Shown: positions 46,881 through 59,195 of the stretch, piece by piece
Numbering within the stretch: the stretch's first letter is position 1
How the letters are laid out: each line of letters starts with the position of its first letter
NCBI GenBank assembly: GCA_013180625.2
Contig: SNVD02004462.1
Location: forward strand, 72,001-136,000
Direction: 5' to 3'
Length of the DNA stretch: 64,000 bases
From: Boswellia sacra
Lineage: Eukaryota; Streptophyta; Magnoliopsida; Sapindales; Burseraceae
Position numbers and translations under genes: made by a program
The notes under the pieces: model-generated
What the model was told of the DNA's origin: nothing
What the model saw: the letters and a program-made list of their open reading frames with translations, nothing else
Database searches by the model: none

Positions 46881-47672
46881 AAGAAAAGTTGATTCCGATG
46901 GGGATACCAAATTCTAATACCTCATATTGATATAATGAGTCCTTGCATCACTACACTTTTGCACATAATGATCATGAACTGCCTAAACTAGCCGTGTGGC
47001 ATTGGCATGAGAAGTTTTCGGCTCCATTCGACTCCTAGACGACTCACATTAGTGTCACCACCTTTGAACACGTATCATTGAATTGGTATAAAAAGGATTG
47101 GCCCAAAAGGACATCTCTCACTCGAAGGGGCCCATACCATTGGACCCTTGAGGCTCAACCCATATAGATGACTCTAGAAATTTCTAATAAAATGAATATC
47201 CAAAACCTATATTGCATTGCATGTCTAAATTCCCTATGATTAGAATAATATCAACTCAAACCTCATGGAACCATGAATGAATGCCACATGTTAAGTCACC
47301 CATAAGAATAAAATGGGGACATGTGCTACAAGTTAAGGTTATCATGATGCTTAGAGGCCATGTTATGATAGTAATAGAGAATGCAAACATCAACATGAAT
47401 GTTAGAAATAGGAGAGAGAATTTCGTATTCCCATATCCCATGATGATGTCTTGGGAATGACGCCAAAAATCCTAGGAAAAGATATTTGACCTCACGTATG
47501 TGGGAGAAATAAGGTTGGAAGGTTGAAAGTGTGTTTATGTCCTTGTATGAGCATACATCATATCATGCATATATGCATGCATACAAGGCTTTAACACCTT
47601 TATTTTGTAGCCATTATATCTTCAGTTAGACGAGGTGGTTGTTTCATAAGGTAAGAAGAACCAGTTAACGAG
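46881..47672 (+). other. Leader between primer site and gag of the Tat element
   Basis: Non-coding 5' leader; no domain or repeat seen. Confidence 0.45.
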
Positions 47673-48840
47673 ATGGCCGCACCTAACAATAATAGCAACA
47701 ACAGCGCTGAAATGGCACAATTGAGAGCTGATATAACCGCACTCCAACAACAGGTGGCTCAACTCATTAAAACACTCCAAAATAAGTGCAACCACATGAA
47801 TCAACTGTCACTTGAGGGTAATGGTAATGATGAATGAAAGACTAGCCAAGGTAAAGATGGGGGAAAAGCCCAATCAATCAAGAAGAACCCGAATTGATCA
47901 AGTAGTTGGCCAAAAACATGAAAAAAGGTCCAATCCCTCTTCAAGAAGAAGGGGTTGAAAGGGGTCGATGACCTAGATGACATCTTACTCATTGGAGACA
48001 ACAATTTACCACCAAAGTTTCGTTTGCCATACTTACCCAAGTTCAATGGAGAGGGCAATCCAAAGACACACTTTAGATAGTATGCAACTGTCATGGCCAC
48101 CGCTTCTTTGACAAAGGAATATATCTTTACGTATTTCACTTTATCTTTAGAAGGCAATGCAGTAGTATGGTATCACGATCTTCCTAAAAGAGTTCGAGAA
48201 GATTAGCAAGAGCTATCAAAACACTTCATAGAACAATATCACTATAACACCCAACTGTGGGTAACTTTGGGGGATTTGGAGACGATACATCAAAAGCCCA
48301 ATGAGACTGTCAGAATATCTAGTCCGTTGGAAGGTCAAAGCTGTCAAGATGACCACGAGGCCTGCAGAGAAGGACCAGGTCTGGATAGTGATCAATGAAG
48401 CCCATGCCTTTATCAGTGACAAACTTGTAGGCTTTCTAATTAAAATATTTGAAGACTTGTATAATTCAAGCATTCAAATAGAAGATTTGGAGGCCAGGTA
48501 GAAAAGAAACAACAACAACTACCCTAGAAGAAATCAAGGGCATTATGACCAAACTAGTGGGTTAGACGACAAGGATGTAGAAGAGTATCAACCAAGAAAG
48601 TTTAATCAATTGGGACGACCCTTATCTGAAGTATTTGAGGACCTTCATGCCCAATTTATGTTGTCCTCATTGACCCTAAGGCCTCCACAAAACCCACGAC
48701 CAGCTAACCATAAGAATCATGAATATTATGATTTCCACCAATAAACTGGCCATGTCATCGACAATGCCATCACCTTCGACATGAGATAGAAGACCTGATT
48801 AATAATAGAAGAATTCCTAACCCAGAGAAAGAATAATGAT
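47673..48840 (+). pseudogene. Tat/Ogre-type gag, decayed
   Basis: Starts ATGGCCGCACCTAACAATAA at 47673. An N-terminal Asn/Gln-rich coiled region (about 50 residues) is followed by the Retrotrans_gag domain: FRLPYLPKFNGEGNPKTHF at about 48019-48075, TLSLEGNAVVWYHDLP, HFIEQYHYN, and after a frameshift near 48300 EYLVRWKVKAVKMTTRPAEKDQV and LYNSSIQIEDLEAR up to 48501. Degraded sequence continues to about 48840. In-frame stops include TAG near 48079 (family Gln, so CAG to TAG) and TAG near 48206 (family Trp, so TGG to TAG). No intact product. Confidence 0.82.
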
Positions 48841-49782
48841 GTTTTAAGAATGTTATGTTTGTGGGCTGTGTGTTCTTTTGATGATCATTGATAAAGTCAT
48901 GATAATTATTGAAAACAAATTTTTGGTAATACATGAGATTGTGTTATTTGACTGTTTGACTCTTTTTGTTAGATGAGTTTCATTCTTGATTCTTTAATCA
49001 TTTGAGCACAATAGTCATGAATATGGAACTTTATATTACTTAGAGAAACTTTATATGAATAAAGCTTGATGTTTACATCTCACAAGACTCCAGAACCTAT
49101 TTGATCACCACCAGAGGCGAAATCCTAGACTTCACAAGATAAAGGAGGTGATTTAAGTCTTCTTTGGATCAATTGAGCCTTTCAAGCCCACCTACATTTA
49201 CTTCATCATCACTAGTGCCCTGTATTGAGCTTAATCAAGCATTTTCTTTGTCTAACCACAAAATTTATCTTAACACTAGGAAAATTTTCCTTACATAGTA
49301 TATTTCACTTATAACATATGAACATTCTAGAAAAAAGCATTGCGAACCATGCTTATGGGGGAATGTAAAGAAATTAGCAAGTTTTTGTGTAATTTTGAGC
49401 TCGAAAAAAGAAGAAATGAAAAGAAAAGAGAAAAAGAAAAAGAAAGAGAAAGCAAACAGAAAAAAGAAGAAAAAGAAAGAAAAAGAAAAAAATGGTGCTA
49501 ATCCCATTGCGCGTAAAGTGTAGGGGTGCAGCCACTCAAAATCAAAAGCAATGCAAACATGGTGGGTGAAAACTTGAAGTTTGGAGGTACAAATGAAAGA
49601 ACTTGATGCTCTCAATTAAAACCTAAAATGGTTGTATGATTATATGTGAGATAACCTTATAGTCTACTTTATCATACCTTGACCTTAGCCTATCATTACA
49701 AGCTTGTTAAAGCCCTAATGATCCTTGATGTTGTGATGGGCCTACATTAGTGGAGAGTGGTGTGAAAAGTGGACTTATGGAA
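48841..49782. other. Tat internal region after gag
   Basis: No pol domain. A long purine tract (49404-49491, A/G only apart from a few bases) creates a spurious Phe-rich frame on the minus strand. Confidence 0.5.
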
Positions 49783-51188
49783 TGATGCATTCGAAACTAG
49801 CAAGTATACTAGTCGCACAAGTAATAAAGTGATGAGTAAGATATCGTTCCCACGAGGATTGATTCTAATTGAATTTGTTATTTTCCAGCAACAATAAACT
49901 AAATAGGGGGGGTTTCGTTGATTGATTAACTAGATGAAATATTAATACAAGTAAAGAATAACACAATGCAAACTTGATTGAAGTGAGAATTAATCAATGA
50001 CAAAAATCCGGTTAAGAAATCATTCTCTGCCACAAGATATGGATTTGCGAATTAATCATAGAATTGTCATCCAATTACACCATTGAAATTATCAACCGTA
50101 GATAACAACAAGCTCTATTATCCCAATCTTTCCTTACTTTGTTGTTAAATAAAACAGGCTCTTTATTTAATCTCTATCCATTAAACAACCTAGAACAAGC
50201 TCTCTAAATTTAATTCAATCGATGCATTACATAAGAAAGATAGGTTGATCTAAGCAATAAACACACAAGCTCGGATTATTTAACTTAGGTTGTATTCTCC
50301 AATTGCAATCTCTGATCACAATTTTGCTACGAAGGATTAGAAATTTAAGACAATTACGGATCAAGATTTCTAGTCTAGCAATAGACAACAACCAGATTAA
50401 ATTCAGTTGGCCAATCGAAATACAATCCAGCAAGCAATCATAAGCATTAGATATAGGAAAATACAAGCAAATTCAATTAGAGAATTGGATAACAACTTCT
50501 TGCACAATCAACTCACAAAAACCATATCAGGGGCTTTGAAATCACCCTCAACCAATTCAGATTCAGTTACACATGTTTAAAAACGTGGTAAATACAATAC
50601 AACATGGAGACATTCCAGAAAATGAAAGGGAAGGAAAAACTTAGCAAATTTGATATAATTCTCTTTGGATTGTAGTTCTTCCTCTTTCCAAGCTTCCTTT
50701 CTCCTTCAAGAACTCCAAGAGATGAAAGAATTCCAGAGCTGCAGCCTCTCCCACGTTCTCCACTCTTCAAGTTATGAAATAAAACCCTAAAATGTGTTTA
50801 AATACTCTGCTACAGTAACGTGCTACAGTGTCCCGTATTATACATGCTACAGTGATGTGTGGAATTACATTTCTAAACTTCTTACACTGTTTTGATTACA
50901 ACTTTCGGTACACTGAATGGATTCATAAACCGTAAATTTCTCCAAAAAGTAGACTTCGAGAGCTTTTCAACGGTATATAATATGTCATCGGGTTCATTGT
51001 ATATCAATACAATTAAATCAGAGAAGATCACTGACTAGCAGAGGTGAAAATGAAGGGTTTTACTCCATTTTTGTGCAAGTTCCTCCAAAACTCCTACAAA
51101 CATCAAAACCACACAAAAACATAAAAATACCAAGGATTATAGCAAAGAAACATAGATATGAAAATGATACATAAATGGACACCTATCA
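49783..51188 (-). mobile_element. Solo Athila LTR with target duplication TGGAA
   Basis: 1,406 bp with ends TGATGCATTCG...ACACCTATCA on the plus strand; flanks are tggaa at 49778-49782 and 51189-51193. No internal sequence adjoins. It is the nearest relative of the LTR at 31936-35728. Confidence 0.95.
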
Positions 51189-51917
51189 TGGAAGTCCTTC
51201 TATCTTTAGAGATTGATCACTAGTTTCTATTTGCATAAAGCTATCCGAGTCTTAACAAGTGAAGTATGATTGCCTACATACACACACGAAGAATCTTGAA
51301 TGAAATAATTATGGCTTAGAATCGAAATTGTGAACAATCACGTTGTCAATGCATTACCATTAAGTTATTGAAATTGAGAAATCCTTAAGGAACTTGAATG
51401 TAATTCAAATTGATACACAACTCACATTTAACATTTCAACCTGTTATTGGAGGATATTGGGTTTATTGAAAACATGTCAAAAAGAAGAAAATTTGCCAAC
51501 AGTTTCCATTAAGGGTATCAAAGAAGCAACTTTGCCACCAACGGTGAAGAAGCACAACCTATTGAAGAAGTTAGTCATTTTGTCTAGGATGGATGTCTAC
51601 AAAGAAAGAAGAATAATGCCTTCGAAGTTGGACGAAGAAATTCCCTAGGACGATACTAAACTCTTCATACAGGGGGTAAAAAATTACCTATCCATTTTCA
51701 AAAGTGAAAAGAAGTAATGGACAAAGGGTTGTCCAATCATCTTGAGTAGGAAATGAAATAAAAGGGCAAAGAATTGTCCCAATCATTTTGAAAATCATGG
51801 CAAATATTATCTCAGTCATCTCAAAGGAAGTGTAAGAAATGGTGCTAGAATAGATAACCTCTCTTGTAACCAAATCTAGGGAAAAGAAACAAAAAAAAAA
51901 AGAAAAAAAAAGCCTAC
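51189..51917. other. Tat internal region between the solo LTR and the GAAAACCCG array
   Basis: An 84-codon open frame (51394-51648) has no domain. Purine-rich run at 51889-51912. Confidence 0.4.
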
Positions 51918-52130
51918 TAAGTCGAAAACCTGAAAAGGCAGCTTAGGCAAAAATTAAGGCAAACCCGTTGAGTTGAAAACTCGGAAATGATAGCTTAGAC
52001 AAAAGTTAGGGCAAGCTCGCTAAGCCGAAAACCCGATAAGGGTAGCTTAGGCAAAAATTAGAGCATGAAAAAAAAATGAAATGAAGAATGATTGAACCTA
52101 GTAAGTCGAAAACCCGAAAGGGCAACTTAG
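51918..52130. repeat. Degenerate 45-50-bp array (ctaagccgaaaacccg motif)
   Basis: About four units of the pattern gctaagtcgaaaacccgaaaagg...agcttaggcaaaaatta. This motif is common in plant Tat-type elements. The array is cut by the chromovirus insertion and resumes at 58201 (ttagacaaaatttaagg). Confidence 0.75.
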
Positions 52131-52683
52131 TGTCACGAGCTTAGAGGTTTGCGCAACACACTCTTGCGGCACTTAGGCAACTTGACTTGAAAGTTGCTAA
52201 GTAAGCCTTGTAGTTTGCCTTCTCGCTTAGGAGAAGATAGGACCGTTGAGCTGAAGAGCTTTGTAGGCAAAAAGAGAAGAGATGGAAGATGGAGACAAGT
52301 ATTGTTAAGCAAGAGAGCTTTGTATTACACTAGAGAACTCTTTACAATGCTTTGCTTTGTGTTTGCTTGGATGCTTAGATTAGCTTGGATGATTTACAAA
52401 TGAGCATTAGAGTGGTATTTATACTAAACCACCTCTCAAATGAATGGCTAAGATCTAATGCAACTAAGGGTCCTAATTCACTCTCATCTACTAAATTATC
52501 TAGATATGTACAAGAGAGTATTATCTACTAAATTATCTAGATAAATACAAGAGATAATTCTAGAAATTTATCTTGCTAGAGATTTCTAGAAGATGGGCTT
52601 GGGCTTGCAAGCTTTTTAGAAGCTAGGCCAAGCCTTATGCATGTTTGGGCCATTCTAACAAGTAAATTGGGTAGGCCGTAACA
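52131..52683 (-). mobile_element. Chromovirus 3' LTR
   Basis: Partner of 57659-58200. Differences between the two by eye are mainly transitions plus one 15-20-bp indel near 52372. Confidence 0.92.
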
Positions 52684-52754
52684 TCTTCCCCCACCGAATT
52701 TCGCGACGTCCTTTGCGCGCTTTCGTCCTTGTAGCGTTGGATATGCTCGCCAAA

Positions 52755-53201
52755 TTACCACAAGGCGTCTTCACGTTCCCAACTTGCCTCACTATCTGGA
52801 AGGCTTTTCCACTTTACCAAGTATTCGATGTATGGTGGAACTCCTCTCCTTCGTATCACATGTTTCGCAAGGATGCGTTCCACGTCCTTGTCGAATACGG
52901 TGACGACAGCTGTGGGTGCTCTCTTGGACTTGCTTCTACTTGGATTTTCCTTGTCCTCATGATAGGGCTTGAGAAAACTCACATGGAAGACTGGATGGAT
53001 TTTGAGGTTGGGTCACAATCGAACTTTGTAGGAGACTTCAGCCACTCGTTTGACAATAGGGAAGGGACCTTCGTATTTTCGTACCAACCCCTTGTGCACT
53101 TTATGAAGTGACTTGAATTGTTGGGGTAGTAGCTTGATAAGCACCAAGTCCCCCTCTTGAAATGTGAGGTGTCCTCTCTTAGTGTCCGCCCATTTCTTCA
53201 T
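52755..53201 (-). pseudogene. Chromovirus integrase C-terminus and chromodomain
   Basis: 53201-53013 encodes the linker GDLVLIKLLPQQFKSLHKVHKGL and YEGPFPIVKRV. After a frameshift, 52982-52755 gives the chromodomain VERILAKHVIRRRGVPPYIE with YLVKWKSLPDSEASWE, including the aromatic cage positions around YLVKW and W. Chromodomains guide integration to chromatin carrying histone marks, generally heterochromatin. Confidence 0.88.
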
Positions 53202-53228
53202 TTTCTTGGCGGATTTGTCTAAGCATGC

Positions 53229-54163
53229 TCATGTGATGTTAGCTTGTTCATGCCATTCCTTCGCGAGCTTGTATGCCGCTGGACTCTTCCCTCCATAGGT
53301 TGAGGCTATGGCATGTGAAGTCATAGGTTGTTGTCCCGTCACAATCTCAAATGGACTCTTACCTGTTGCCTCACTCCTTTGGAGATTATATGAGAATTGG
53401 GCAATGTCAAGCAACTTTGCCCAATCATGTTGGTGAGCGCTCACGTAGTGCCTCATGTATAGCTCAAGTAAGGCATTGATGCGCTCGGTTTGCCCATCGG
53501 TTTGGGGATTGAAGCTTGTTGAGAAGCTCAAGTCGGTCCCTAACATTTTGAAGAGCTCTCCCAAAAAATGTCCCGTGAAGCGAGGGTCACGATCACTTAC
53601 GATGTTTTGTGGGACTCCCCAAAGCTTCACGATGTGCTTGAGGAATGCTCGAGCGGCTTCGTCCATGGTGCAATCTGTAGAGATGGGTATGAAGGTGGCA
53701 TATTTGCTAAACCGATCAACTACCACCATTATGCATACCTTTCGGATTTTGGCAAGGCCACAATGAAGTCCATTGAAACGCTTTGCCATGGCCTTTCCGC
53801 GATCAATAGGGGTTCTAGCAAACCTGCGGGGCGTTGGTGTTCAACCTTGTCTTGTTGACACACAAGAAAAGTCCTCATATAGCCCTCCACGTCTTCCTGC
53901 ATTTGAGTCTAATAGTAGGAATCTTGCATGAGTGCAAGGGTTCGTGCCATACCTGGGTGACCAGCCCACTTGGAATCATGGCACTCCTTGATGATCTCCT
54001 TCCGCAAATTCCCATATCTTGACATGAAGAGGCAACTCTCGGTTGTGAGGAGTAGGCCTTCGTCAAGCCAAAAGTGTCGTGTCTTCCCCTCACTTGCCAA
54101 TTTCAAGAGATTCTTGGCTATGGGGTCATGCTCTAGCGCTTGTTTAATGCGGTCAATGAGCAC
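53229..54163 (-). pseudogene. Chromovirus integrase
   Basis: The zinc-binding N-terminal part (HDSKWAGHPGMARTLALMQDSYY) ends at a TAG where the family has Trp. The catalytic core follows in ORF 53789-53229: VVDRFSKYATFIP (first Asp), IVSDRDPRFTG (second Asp), FNPQTDGQTERINALLE (Glu), all three acidic residues present. One frame change lies near 53800. Upstream in the same frame, at about 54230-54250, is the end of RNase H (ADALSRK). Confidence 0.88.
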
Positions 54164-54459
54164 ACTTTATGGACGATTTATGCTCAAAGTGGTGAGTTTT
54201 GCTTTGCAACTTAGGGCATCGGCCATAATGTTTGCCTTACCTGCTTTGTACTCGAGCAAGTCTTGGAGTTGTTTCTTCAACTCCGCAAGTTCGGGTGGCG
54301 CCATGCGGTAAGGCACCATGGCTGAAGGCTTGACACCAAGCTCCAACTCGATTTAGTGATCCACTTTTCGTCATGGAGGTAACTTCTTTGGAAGCTCTTG
54401 AGCCATCACATCCTTATATTTCTCAAGGATGGCTTGAACTTGCCTTGGCATTGGGTCTT
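54164..54459 (-). pseudogene. Chromovirus pol with internal RT/RNase H deletion
   Basis: Minus-strand translation runs from the pre-RT linker (PMPRQVQAILEKYKD, PYRMAPPELAELKKQLQDLLE) directly into the end of RNase H (YKAGKANIMADALSRKAKL). The intervening palm, catalytic and connection domains, roughly a kilobase or more in complete relatives, are absent. The junction is around 54250. Confidence 0.85.
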
Positions 54460-55876
54460 TGATGCGTTCGAAACTAGCAAGTATACTAGTCGCACAAGTA
54501 ATAAAGTGATAAGTAAGATATCGTTCCCACGAGGATTGATTCTAATTGAATTTGTTATTTCCAGTAACAATTAACTAAATGGGGGGTTTTGTTGGTTGAT
54601 TAACTAGATGAAAAACTAAATACGACGGTAATTAATGAATAATACAATGCAAACTTAATTGAAATGGGAATTAATCAATAATAGAAATCTGGTCAAGGGA
54701 TCATTCTCCACCACAAGCTATGGATTTGTGAATTAATTGTAGAATTATCATCCAATTACACCATTGAAATTATCAATCGTAGATAACAATAAGCTCTGTT
54801 ATCCCAATCTTTCCTTACTTTGTTGTTAAATAAAACAGGCTCTTTATTTAATCTCTATCCATTAAACAACCTAGAACAAGCTCTCTAAATTTAATTCAAT
54901 GATGCATTACGAAAAGAAAGACAGGTTGATCTAAGCAATAAACACACAAGCTCGGATTACTTAACTTAGGTTATATTCTCCAATTGCAATCTCTGATCAC
55001 AATTTTGCTACTAAGGATTAGAAATTCAAGACAATTAAGGATCAAGATTTCTAGTCTAGCAATAGACAATATCCAGATTATATTCAGTTGGCCACCCAAA
55101 TACAATCCAGCAAGCAATCATAAGCATTAAACATGGGAAAATACAAGCAACTTCAATTAGAGAATTGGATAACAATTCCTTGCACAATCAATTCACAAAA
55201 ACCATATCAAGGGCTTTGAAATCACCCTCAAGCAATTCAGATTTAGTTACACATATTCAGAAACAATACAAATACAATACAATATGGAGACATTCCAGAA
55301 AATGAAAGGGAAAGGGAAAACTTAGCAAATTTGATGAAATCTCTTAGGATTTGTAGTTCTTCCTCTTTCCAAGCCTTTAATCTCCTTCAAGAACTCCAAG
55401 AGATGAGAGAAATCCAAAGATGAAGCCTCCTCCACGTTCTCCCCTCTTCAAGTTATCAAAATAAAACCCTAAAATGTGTTTAAATACTCTGCTACAGTGA
55501 ATTGCTACAGTGCCCGTATTATACATGCTACAGTGACTTGTGGAATTATATTTCTATACATCTCACACTGTTTTGATTACAACTTTTGGTACACTGAATG
55601 GATTTATAAACCGTAAATTTCTCCAGAAAATAGACTTCGAGAGCTTTCCAACGGTATATAATATGTCGTCGGGTTCATTGTATATCAATACAATAAATCC
55701 GAGAAGATCACTGACTAGCAGAGGTGAAAATGAAGGGTTTTACTCCATTTTTGTGCAAGTTGCTTCAAAACTCCTACAAACATCAAAACCACACAAAAAC
55801 ATAAAAATACCAAGGAATATAGCAAAGAAACATAGACGAATTGATATGAAAGAAATACATAAATAAACACCTATCA
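54460..55876 (-). mobile_element. Solo Athila LTR with target duplication GTCTT
   Basis: 1,417 bp with ends TGATGCGTTCG...ACACCTATCA; flanks gtctt at 54455-54459 and 55877-55881. It splits the chromovirus frame between protease and the pre-RT linker. Confidence 0.95.
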
Positions 55877-55881
55877 GTCTT

Positions 55882-57600
55882 CAGCAATGGCAACGTCCTC
55901 ACTATCGTTTAGTTCTCGAACGGTGGCAAGGAAACTTGGATCCTTCTTCATCCCTCGTTTGAATTGTAATGCAGAGAGCATTTTGCTTTCAACCTTTCCT
56001 ACACGTTCCATCATCACCATGCATGAATGACTCCCATCGAGTATGTTGAGGGAGTTAGAAGATGGTATGGGGAAGGCATGAACTTGATCGAAGAATTCCA
56101 TGCCTAGCACTACTTGAAAGTCATCCATGGGGACGATGGAGAAATCAAGCTTACCATTCTATGTGCCAAGTTGTACTGATGTTGCCTTGGACACTCCCAA
56201 TATTGCCTTGGCGGGTGAGTTTACCACCTTGATGGTGCCTCCTCCATTGGTATATTTGAGGCCTAACCGTTTGGCCTCTTCTTCAGAAATGAAGTTGTGC
56301 GTGGCTCCCATATCAAGCATTTCCCGTACATCCTTGCCATTGATTGTGGTGCTCACGTACATCAGACCCTTTTGAACATGTGTGGGTCTCTTAAGTGCGC
56401 CAATGGTGCAGAGAGAACCCATCTCCGCTTGTGGCTCTTCATTTTGTACGCCCTCATGTTGAGCGGCTAGGGCATTGAGGGTCTTCCTCTTTGGGCAATC
56501 ACGCACCCAATGAGGGCCATCAAAAATGAAGCAAGGACTTTTTGGCTTAGGGGTATCGAACTTACCTTTGTTAGGTGTGTCACGCTTGTCTCTCCTAGAT
56601 GGTTTACGTGCACCACCTTCCTTTCGAGTATGGTTTTTCTTGGTATTCCGTTCTCCCCCACCTTTATCGTGGTTGGTCTTCCTCTCCTTCGATTGGGATG
56701 AGTAGTTTATGAGGGATTCGGCCATAGCTATGACATCATCAAGATTTTGCACGCCGCGTCTTTCGAGCTCAACCCTCGCCCTATCCTTTAACTCGTCGAG
56801 GAAGTAGAAGAGAGAATCTTTTTCGGACATACCTTCGATTTCGAGAATGATGGTGGTGAAATCTTTGATGTACTCCTGAATGGTGCCACTTTGCTTTAAT
56901 CGGCGGAGGCGACCTCTTGCCTCCTTTTCGGCATTGCTTGGAGAGAAGTGCTTCCGAAGTTCTCTCTTGAAGTCCTCCCATGTGCGAAAGGAGAAGATGC
57001 TTTTGCCCGCATCGCCATGCTTTCAACGCCACCACAATTGGGCTGTATCTCGTAGGAATGTGGGTGCAATGCTGATCCTCGAAGCATCATCATGAAAACG
57101 TTTGGCTTCGAAGTATTGCTCCAAGCCGAATAGGAAGTTTTCAACTTTCGTGGTGTTGCGAGTGCTATTGTATGTGGCAGGAGTAGGCACGTGGATGGTG
57201 CTTAGACCGCTTGAGTAAGACGAGTTAGCACGATCACATTGATGCTTCTCCTATTCCGTGCGAGTTTCCTTCACTTCCACACGGATTGCTCGCAACTCAT
57301 GCTCCATAAAGGTTCGCAAGCCCACGAGCTCTCATGTAAGGTTGTGTAGCTCCTTTTCATAGGCATTGCTGAACTCAAGGATGTTGGACTTTGTCGCTTG
57401 AGTGATCTCTCCATATTCTATCTCTAGGCTTTTGAGACTGTCAGAGAGGTTCTCAATTGCATTGTCCATCCCTTAGATAGCTTGCTCTAAGCTAACAACA
57501 CGAGGCTCTAAAGACTCCAAGGGTGGAGTTTTGGACTTAGCTCATTTTCCTTGTTGGCGTTGTTGAGGTTGCTCCTCTCGTCCACGAACTTGCTCCTCCA
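55882..57600 (-). pseudogene. Chromovirus gag and protease
   Basis: The N-terminal gag is broken by several stops (57600-57020). Recognisable parts are SFRTWEDFKRELRKHFSP-like residues near 56980, then an open 223 codons (56830-56159) with LFYFLDELKDRARVELERRG, a Lys-rich linker, a zinc knuckle CFIFDGPHWVRDCP (second Cys now Phe) and the protease active site MLDMGATHNFIS, where the family has DTGA (Thr to Met, ACG to ATG). A TAG near 56159 sits in place of Trp; the frame then resumes to 55882, ending SEDVAIAED at the solo LTR. Confidence 0.87.
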
Positions 57601-57658
57601 TGGTCACTTCAAGGTCAGATGTCATGCTCTTGTGCTCGAACTGTGCTCTAATACCAAC

Positions 57659-58200
57659 TGTCACGAGCTTAGAGGTTTGCGCAGCATACTTGTGCGGCAC
57701 TTAGGCAACTTGACTCAAAAGTTGCTAAGTAAGCCTTGTAGTTTGCCTTCTCACTCAAGGAGAAGGTAGGACCGTTGAGCCGATGAGCTTTGTAGGCAAA
57801 AAGAGAAGAGATGGAAGATAGAGACAAGTATTGCTAAGCAAGGGAGCTTTGTATTACACTAGAGAACTCTTTACAATGCTTTGCTTTGTATTTGCTTGGA
57901 TGCTTGGATGATTTACAAATGAGCATTGGAGGGGTATTTATACTAAACCACCTCTCAAATAAATGGCTAAGATCTAATGCATCAAGGGTCCTAATTCACT
58001 CTCATCTACTAAATTATCTAGATATGTACAAGAGAGTATTATCTACTAAATTATCTAGATAAATACAAGAGATAATTTTAGAAACTTATCTTACTAGAGA
58101 TTTCTAGAGATGAGCTTGGGCTTGCAAGCGTTTTAGAAGCTAGGCCAAGCCTTATGCATGTTTGGGCCACTCTAACAAGTAAATTGGGCGGGCCATAACA
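57659..58200 (-). mobile_element. Chromovirus 5' LTR
   Basis: 542 bp; on the minus strand it precedes the primer-binding site at about 57645-57657. Confidence 0.92.
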
Positions 58201-59190
58201 TTAGACAAAATTTAAGGTTGGAAGAAAAACCTAAAGAAGCAAAAGACTGCTACCAAACCTCTTACTATAATCAATCTTGAATCGGTCCAGTCGGATCAGT
58301 ATCTCAACTAGAATCAGGGGAACAATTGTAGAACCTGGGGCCATCTAAGGAATAATGATCACAAGATAAATGTCACCAAGACCATTTGAAGATACCAATA
58401 AAAACTGCGTAAGAAGGAAGAACTGAAGGAGGCGAAGCCAATCGGATGTGCTTCTATCCATCATCTTAAGTAAAGACATGATAGAAGACATTGTCACTCT
58501 ACGACTTCTAATGTAAATGCTTATGGTAGAAATTAAAAAGTCAAAAAGTTGGCAAGACATCGATGGCAATAGATTTGAATGATTGAGAAACGAATATGGT
58601 GGACAATTCCTCATACGAGAGGTAAAGCTCTAACCTATTGAAGCGAAAGACATGGTCTTGAGACTCCCAGAAAGTCGGGTAATCCTTGAGCAAAGGGATG
58701 CCAAGCTTTACATGTTGAAGGAATTTTAGATTGCAGAGACTATTGGATTCAAGCTGCTTCCAGTTGTCATCCTTTAGAAGCCTGAATAGAGGCTGAAGAG
58801 TCTTGGAAAAAAACCTCAGACATGTTGAATTATAAGAAGAGGCATTGGAAGGTGTGAAGTGAAGTAGAACGGAGAAAGAATAGTTAATAATGACAGTATT
58901 CACTTATCATCACCATTATTATCAGCATTAAGAAGTAACAACTTAAGCCTGAATACACTTGATCCCTCGCTCCAAACGAACATTTTCTTTACGAGTTGGA
59001 CTACTCCAAGCAAGAAGCATATAGTGAGAAAAGATAATAAGATAGACATCATGCATACATGAAACACAAAATGTTTTCTTGCAGGAAGCACAATTCAAAA
59101 TGGTATACAATCCAAAAGTAATTAAGTAGAATTATAATGCAATATGAAATACCAAGGGTAACCGCAAAAGAAATGGGCTCAACACCTCAA
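58201..59190. other. Tat 3' region, first part
   Basis: Non-coding; open frames on the minus strand (58345-58614, 58541-58903) show no domain. Confidence 0.45.
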
Positions 59191-59195
59191 GGAGA

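Larger units (their letters stand above)
52131..58200 (-). mobile_element. Chromovirus (Ty3/gypsy) with target duplication TTAG
   Basis: LTRs at 52131-52683 (553 bp) and 57659-58200 (542 bp), ends TGTCACG...AACA on the plus strand. On the minus strand the 5' LTR is followed by a TTGGTATTAGAGC primer site (initiator Met, one mismatch), gag, protease, integrase and a chromodomain, and the polypurine tract ggtgggggaaga. The four bases outside both LTRs are TTAG (52127-52130, 58201-58204), and joining the flanks restores the Tat repeat. Most of RT and RNase H is deleted. LTR size, primer type and chromodomain suit the Galadriel-type clade. A solo Athila LTR is nested inside. Confidence 0.92.

Noticed and set aside
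49265..49615. Phe-rich minus-strand frame
   Set aside because: Reverse of a purine tract; low complexity.
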